A stretch of DNA of 64,000 bases from Gigantopelta aegis. Its lineage: Eukaryota > Mollusca > Gastropoda > Neomphalida > Peltospiridae. Both the position numbers and the translations under genes were made by a program. The stretch is from contig NC_054702.1 in the NCBI RefSeq assembly GCF_016097555.1, positions 71,405,628-71,469,627 on the forward strand, written 5' to 3'. The notes under the pieces were generated by a model. It was not told the DNA's origin. It worked only from the letters and a program-made list of their open reading frames with translations, and made no database searches. This document shows, one piece after another, positions 32,975 to 64,000 of the stretch (its first letter is position 1; the number at the start of each line of letters is the position of its first letter).

Positions 32975-33651
32975 GTTCATTTGTGTGAAAAGGGAACAGG
33001 AAAGAAATGGGTTATTTAACGACGCACTCAACACATTTTATTTCCGGTTATATGACGTCGGACATATGGTTAAGAACCACACAGATATTGAGGGAGGAAA
33101 CCCGCTGTCGCCACTTCATGGGTTACTCTTTTTCGATTAGCAGCAAGGGATCTTTTATATGCACCATCCCATAGACAGGATAGCACATACCATGGCCTTT
33201 GATGTACCAGTCGTGGTACACTGGCTAGAGCGAGAAATAGCCCAATGGGCCCACTGAAGGGGATCGATCCCAAACCGACTGCGCATCAAGCGAGCCACTA
33301 GGAGCAAATGAATTGTCATATAACTTAATAATGAATAACGTTAAAACATACTATTGAGTTTTAAACCCATACCAACTCAAAACAATTTTTTTCACTAACA
33401 AATTTATTAAATGTATATATTTTTTTAAACAAATTACCATCAAATTATATAGATTAGTCTAGTTTTTAATACAAGGGTGAAGACAACAACAGGTTTAGCT
33501 GCACTGTTATTGAAGTAATCGATAATTCAGTACATGTCATTTGAGTTGGTATCGGTTTAAAACGTAATAATATTTTTTTATATGAATTGTAACCTTATTC
33601 ATTATAGAGTCATATGTCAATTCATCGGTTCCCTTTTCACGCAAACAGACA
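32975..33651. mobile_element. MITE with about 100-bp inverted repeats, copy 2, split by a SINE
   Basis: The left end TTTGTGTGAAAAGGGAAC is interrupted at about 33000 and resumes near 33310 with AAATGAATTGTCATATAAC ... TTTTAAACCCATACCAACTC. The right arm reads GAGTTGGTATCGGTTTAAAA ... GTCATATGTCAATTCATCGG TTCCCTTTTCACGCAAACAG. Removing the SINE restores a continuous arm. Confidence 0.75.
33000..33310 (-). mobile_element. tRNA-derived SINE, head type B, reverse
   Basis: Tail GAAAGAAATGGGTTATTTAACG, CGGTTATATGACGTCGGACA, core GGGATCTTTTATATGCACCA, GATAGCACATACCATGG, head GGGGATCGATCCCAAACCGA CTGCGCATCAAGCGAGC in adjacent blocks. It is inserted in the left arm of the MITE at 32975-33651. Confidence 0.82.
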
Positions 33652-34056
33652 TTTGTTTTCTTTTTTTAAGAAAACAAAAGCAGCTATTTAAAGGTATCCT
33701 ATCTATAATGGTTTTGTTCTTTTTGTCTTAATATAACCGAATACACAGTTACACTGGAGTGTCTGACGATTTCCATGTAATATGAAAAAGGTAAGCTAAT
33801 GTGTATACTTTACATTTATCACTGAAATCGCGAGTGCACCTGTTTGCAATTCGTTAACATTTGTGAAAAAGAAAATGTACAGAATTGCTGTGTAGTGCAA
33901 AACTGATACATTTGCATTTGCTTGGTTTATATCATAAGTAATCTTCAGCATGGTCTGCATTGCAAACTGATACGAGAAGTTTAATACTGAATATAAAATA
34001 GATGAACCTGTCTTCTTGTTACATTCTTCACATTATGGTGTAAAACACAATACAGA

Positions 34057-34387
34057 CAAGGAAGGAAGGAAATGGTTTATTTAACGACGCACTCAACACA
34101 TTTTTATTTACGGTTATATGGCTTCAGACATACGGTTAAGGACCATACACATACTGAGAGAGGAAACCCACTGTCGCCTATTTATGGGCTACTCTTTTCG
34201 ATTAGTAGCAAGGGATCTTTTATATACATCATCCCACAGACATGATAGTACATACCGCGGCCTTTGTTACACCAGTTGTGGAGCACTGGCTGGAACGAGA
34301 AATAGCCAAATGGGTCCACCGACGGGGATCGATCCTAGGCCGACTGCGCATCAAGCGAACGCTTTACCACTGGGCTACGTCCCGCCC
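34057..34387 (-). mobile_element. tRNA-derived SINE, head type B, reverse, full length
   Basis: Tail GGAAGGAAGGAAATGG, ATTTAACGACGCACTCAAC, core as above, head GGGATCGATCCTAGGCCGAC and ACCACTGGGCTACGTCCCG. An 11-bp target duplication CACAATACAGA lies at 34046-34056 and 34388-34398. Confidence 0.88.
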
Positions 34388-34761
34388 CACAATACAGAGT
34401 AGAAAGGTTTGATTAAAATCGGGAGGAATAAACTAATGATGGGATAACAAAACAGACGGTAAATTAGTTCATTGTGAAAAATAAATGCTATGTTAATCAC
34501 AACTATCGTGCGGACTACTCTTGATTCATTGATATGCGTTGTGGGCTTTACCCAGTATCAAAGAAGAGGAAGTTTGAAAGCACCTAATATGTTTGCGGGG
34601 TGGAGGTGGAGGTAACGCTAAGCCCAATACCGCTCTAACACTTAATACACATGTATATAACGTGATAATGTTTAATGGAAATATGGTCCGTTTCTATACA
34701 TGTACGTGATTTTTGGCGTGATTAACGCGAATCGCGCCCCTCTTACGGAATTGAAGAAAGA

Positions 34762-35412
34762 ATGTATGTTTAACGACACCGCAGCACATATACCCCCTTA
34801 AAAGACCCCAAAAACCCCAATAACAACAACATCTCCCTCCCCCCAAAAAACACAAACAAATCCAACAACAAACATAAAAAAAACCCCAACACATCGACTT
34901 TTGGGTGTCAAACAAAGGTATATGATGACGAATTTAAATGTTTTAAATTATTAATAAAAATAGTGTAGAGAGCTATGAAAGGATAACATTTATAAAAGAC
35001 ACAATGATGCATATTAGCATTAAATGCGAAACAAATAAATAAATCAAGAGAATCTCCAAAAATAAACGCTATGATTAGACCATGTAAAACCGTGTATTGA
35101 GCGGTGGTAAACAAATCAACATGGCACTGAATTATCAAGACAAAATGAAAACCAGATTTGAAAGTAAACAGCTGTGAACGATCAACGCAACATGCCAAAA
35201 ATAAAATCTTTGAAAAGACCAAAATAAACGCTGGTCAACAAACCAATATTGCACCGAATTATCAACACAAAACTAAAAACATACTTGAAAACATTATAAC
35301 AGACACATAGAAATTGTTTTAAAATTTCTAAGAGATACTAAACATGTGCTGTATTCGCTACTCTCGAGGAAACCCGTGAGAACGTTGCCCTCCCTACATC
35401 ACAACGAGGAAT
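34762..35412. repeat. Dispersed repeat, long copy (short copy at 43079-43290)
   Basis: Begins GAATGTATGTTTAACGACACCGCAGCAC, passes GGGTGTCAAAC.AAGGTA, and continues to GTGCTGTATTCGCTACTCTC. The copy at 43079-43290 has matching blocks GTTTAACGACACCCCAGCAC, TGGGTGTCAAACTATGGTAA and GTGCTGTATTGGCCATTCTC in the same order, about 210 bp in total. The - strand ORF of 104 codons inside has no recognised motif. Confidence 0.45.
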
Positions 35413-35413
35413 A

Positions 35414-36000
35414 GTCTTGGATCGATTCCTGTTGGTAGGCCCATTAGGCTATTTCTCATTCCAGCCAGTGCACCGCGACTGGTATATCAAAGGCCATGGT
35501 ATGTGCTATTTTGTCTGGGGGATGGTGCATATAAAAGATCCCTTACTACTAATAGAAAAAAATTAGCAGGTTTCTTCTCTAAGAGGGTCGGGATTTAGCT
35601 CACTCGGTTGAGCTTTTGCCTGAAATGCTTGCTTGCGTCGCAGGATCAAACCACTTCGGTGGATCCAGTCAACTGATTGGGTTTTTCTCCTTGCAACTAG
35701 TGCACCACAACTGGACAAAGGTCATGGTATATGTATGTGCTTTGCTGTCTATGGGAAAGTGCATATAAAAAATGTAGCGGGTTTCCTCTGATGACTACGA
35801 GTCATAATTACCAAATGTTTGATACCCAATAGCCGATAATTAATTAGTGTGCTCTAGGGGTGTCGTTAAACAAAAGAAACTTTAACTTTTTCCTCTTTTA
35901 GACTATATGTCAGAATTACCAACTATTTGACATCCAATAGTCAATGATTAATTAATCAATGTGCTCTAGTAGTGTTAGTAAACAAAACAAACTTTGCTTT
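35414..36000 (+). mobile_element. tRNA-derived SINE, split by a type C SINE
   Basis: 35414-35586 is head and core (TATTTCTCATTCCAGCCAGT, GTGCATATAAAAGATCCCTT). 35891-36000 is the tail (AGACTATATGTCAGAATTAC, ATTAATCAATGTGCTCTAGT, AAACAAAACAAAC). The insert is the type C SINE at 35587-35890. Confidence 0.75.
35587..35890 (+). mobile_element. tRNA-derived SINE, head type C
   Basis: Begins GGTCGGGATTTAGCTCACTC, CGCAGGATCAAACCACTTCG, core CAAAGGTCATGGTATATG, tail TGTGCTCTAGGGGTGTCGTT. A short internal loss removes part of the core between GTGCATATAAAA and AATGTAGCGGG. Confidence 0.75.
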
Positions 36001-36016
36001 AGGAACAGCACACATT

Positions 36017-36283
36017 TTTTTCATTTCAACTTATTTTTGTGCTTATATCCAGTTAAGGTTCCGGCACGCTATCCTGGGCACACACCTCAGCTATCTGGGC
36101 TGTATGTCCAGGACAGTGGGTTAGTTGTTAGTGGCTAATGAGAGAAAATAGGGTGTAGTGGTCTTACACCTACCCATTGAGTCGTTAAAACTCGCTCTGG
36201 GTGGGAACCGGTACCGGGCTGCGAACTCTGTACCTACCAGCCTTATGTCCGATGGCTTAACAACGACCCCACCGAGGCCGGTG
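36017..36283 (-). mobile_element. tRNA-derived SINE, type D, reverse, full length
   Basis: TCATTTCAACTTATTTTTGTG, CACACACCTCAGCTATCTGG, TTGAGTCGTTAAAACTCGCT, GGCTGCGAACTCTGTACC, CCCACCGAGGCCG. An 11-bp target duplication CAGCACACATT lies at 36006-36016 and 36284-36294. Confidence 0.87.
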
Positions 36284-36307
36284 CAGCACACATTGGATGA
36301 CTAATCA

Positions 36308-36430
36308 CTGGGGCGGGATCTAGCTCAGTCGGTGGAGAGGTTGCCTGAGGTGCTTTGCTATCAGGATCGAACCTCCTTGGGGGATTCATTCTCTTAAGTA
36401 TTTTCTAACCGTGTTCCAGCTAGTGTCCCA
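36308..36430 (+). mobile_element. SINE head type C, 3'-truncated
   Basis: GGGCGGGATCTAGCTCAGTC, GAGGTTGCCTGAGGTGC, AGGATCGAACCTCCTTGGG, then CGTGTTCCAGCTAGTGTCCC, where similarity ends. The A- and B-box-like segments are intact. Confidence 0.6.
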
Positions 36431-36530
36431 GTACAAATTAACAAACTGTTCCCGCTCCCAGTATTAAGGTTGTTGTTTCCTACACTTTCAGCAGAGGTAA
36501 TAATGGTTATTTAAAGTCACTCACACTAGT

Positions 36531-36813
36531 AGAAGGAAGGAAATGTTTTAGTTAACAACGCACCCGACACTTTTTTTGTATGGTTATATGGCGTCGGACA
36601 TATGGTTAAGGACCACACATATTTTAAGAGAGGAAACCCGCTGTCGCCACTTAATGAGCTACTATTTTCGATTAGCAGCAAGGGATCTTTTATATGCACC
36701 ATCCCACAGACAGGATAGTACATACCACGGCATTTGTAACACCAGTTATGGAGCACTGGCTGGAACGAGAAATAGCCCAACGGGTCCACCGACGGGGATC
36801 GATCATAGCTCAG
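36531..36813 (-). mobile_element. tRNA-derived SINE, head type B, reverse, head truncated
   Basis: GAAGGAAGGAAATGTTTTAG tail, TATGGCGTCGGACATATGG, core GGGATCTTTTATATGCACCA, then GACGGGGATCGATCATAG. Flanked by ACTAGT on both sides (short possible duplication). Confidence 0.8.
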
Positions 36814-37691
36814 ACTAGTTCCTTAGATACATACATGTACACATTCTGTTTGACATAAATACATTTTAAGCTACATCGAACACATTTCATTTTGTCAAAA
36901 TTGATAATTTAAGTAAGACTAAGTAATGTGTTATTTAAAAGTACACAAAAAAGAAAGAAAGAAAGATAGAAATACAAGATGTAATAACCGAATATAATAT
37001 AATTGTGCAATGCTTAATAACAAGAACTAATGCCTTTAAATCATCAAAGTAATGAAAAAACGTATCATTACCATCATCATTACCATTACTATAAAGAACC
37101 TTCAGTGTTATTAAATCTGTCAATACTGACAATCCTTCAAATTATTTTAACATATGAAATAGCTTGAGGCCCACAAACAGTATATCGGCACATAAAATTT
37201 AATATAGTATTTTTAAAAAAATCATTCAATCATAACAATACAACTTTTATATAATGACAAAATGCCCTGAAATTGAGGCCATTTAAAACAACGGTCTATA
37301 GCTACAAACCGACGAAATATGTCAGTGGTTATTACACATCATAGCAGATATTTTCTTTGCAGGAAAATCGTTTGGTTCCTTTACTACCTAGTGATGCATT
37401 TTAGAAAGTTATTTGCAAGTGAAGCACCGTAAAAAAAAAAAAGAAGTATATACATCCTGAAGTTGAGATATATATTTCAAAAACATATTACCCGTCTACT
37501 TTAGCTTGTTCTTAAAATAACAGCTTATAAATATAATTCAAAATCCACTTTTGTCAGATTGTTAGGGCTAAAACCTCGTACAAAAGAATGTTCTCTTTTA
37601 AGAAATAGATCATTCTAGTGCTGACCAAACTTGGCGATGCCTTTGCGGAACATAGACGTGCTTGCTGCAAGAAGGGTGAATCACAAAGCAA

Positions 37692-37730
37692 CCAATGGAA
37701 ATATTTGAACGGGTCACATGATATTTAAAT
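37692..37730 (+). promoter_or_regulatory. Candidate promoter of calponin-like isoform A
   Basis: A CCAAT at 37692-37696, an E-box CACATG at 37715-37720 and the AT-rich ATATTTAAAT at 37721-37730 lie 130-165 bp before the first isoform A start codon. E-boxes suit a muscle gene, but single hexamers are weak evidence. Confidence 0.25.
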
Positions 37731-37858
37731 TAGTACACGCGAATGGCGCGAGCTGGAAACCTGATACAGGCAATCTTTTCGTTTATCAAACAGTAGGAAC
37801 CTGGAAACAGACTTTCCAACGTTTTGTAAGGGCAGACTAAAAAGTTGGATTCGGAAAG

Positions 37859-63499
<25,641 letters not shown>

Positions 63500-64000
63500 C
63501 AACATATATTACACGATGTTAGAATCTGGATGTCAGCTTAGAGTTTTCTGTAAAAAACCAAAAACTTGTTCGTAACGTGGCTAAACTGTCTGTGGAAAGC
63601 TTTCCCGAATACGAATGTAATGGCAAGGGATTCAATTTGTGTTCATGAACTGCTCAGGATTATTTTGAAAATACATAGTTCTGTGTAGAGAAGGAAAAAA
63701 ATACGCCGTCTTGATAACCTGATTAGAAATTTCCGGATTTACAACATACACTGTCATTATTGTCATAAATGAAACCATGTCCTCTGGGGTTTAGTCTCCA
63801 CTCTCAGATTTATTTAAAGGGAATAGTACACGTGCTGTCACGGAATAATGGAATCTTTATGTTTCATATCTGGATATTTCTAGACAGATGTTGCCAAATG
63901 TAAAAAAAAAAAAAAAAAAAAAAAATTATTTGACTTTGGTTTGATGTCGGTCTCTGTCGCTTCAACCGTTGTAGAATGTGTATAGTGTAGTATATTTTAC
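63500..64000 (+). other. Putative calponin 3' UTR, with a poly-A tract near 63902-63925
   Basis: AT-rich non-coding sequence after the stop. No clear AATAAA was seen before the genomic A run. The transcript end may lie beyond the window. Confidence 0.4.

Overview
This is a eukaryotic, AT-rich, intron-rich stretch that looks like a molluscan nuclear genome, most likely a gastropod. The reasons are the dense load of tRNA-derived SINEs ending in motifs such as GTCGTTAAACAAAACAAA, the long microsatellites and minisatellites, and the two recognisable animal genes. The species call is inference; no bacterial or organellar sequence was seen.

Layout on the + strand: (1) 213-338 is the last coding exon of an unrecognised gene, followed by a long AT-rich putative 3' UTR and intergenic DNA. 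(2) 6059-27113 is a complete gene for origin recognition complex subunit 3 (ORC3). I reconstructed 20 coding exons, all with GT/AG borders and matching phases, giving 700 residues and ending in ...[11 protein letters not shown]. (3) 27114-37858 is intergenic, filled with SINEs, fold-back elements and MITEs. (4) 37859-63499 is a muscle-type calponin/transgelin (Mp20-like) gene. It has two alternative first coding exons (37859-37912 and 50187-50282) spliced to three shared exons (60248-60402, 61862-62096, 63311-63499), giving predicted proteins of 210 or 224 residues. The two identified genes have unrelated functions (replication origin licensing; actin-binding cytoskeleton), and nothing suggests they work together.

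The striking structure is in the non-coding DNA. Three tandem repeats straddle exon borders and copy the splice site with each unit: a 61-bp array carrying the ORC3 exon 7 donor (19 copies), a 68/70-bp array carrying the ORC3 exon 18 acceptor (about 23 copies), and a 168-bp duplication carrying the donor of calponin exon 1b. Mobile elements also crowd splice sites: a TTAA-flanked MITE ends 14 bp before ORC3 exon 8, a relative ends 20 bp before calponin exon 3, and a SINE ends about 25 bp before calponin exon 2. Nested insertions with clear target-site duplications (SINE in SINE, solo LTR in SINE, MITE in MITE, SINE in MITE) give a relative chronology. No LINE or retroelement reverse transcriptase ORF, CRISPR or rRNA was found.
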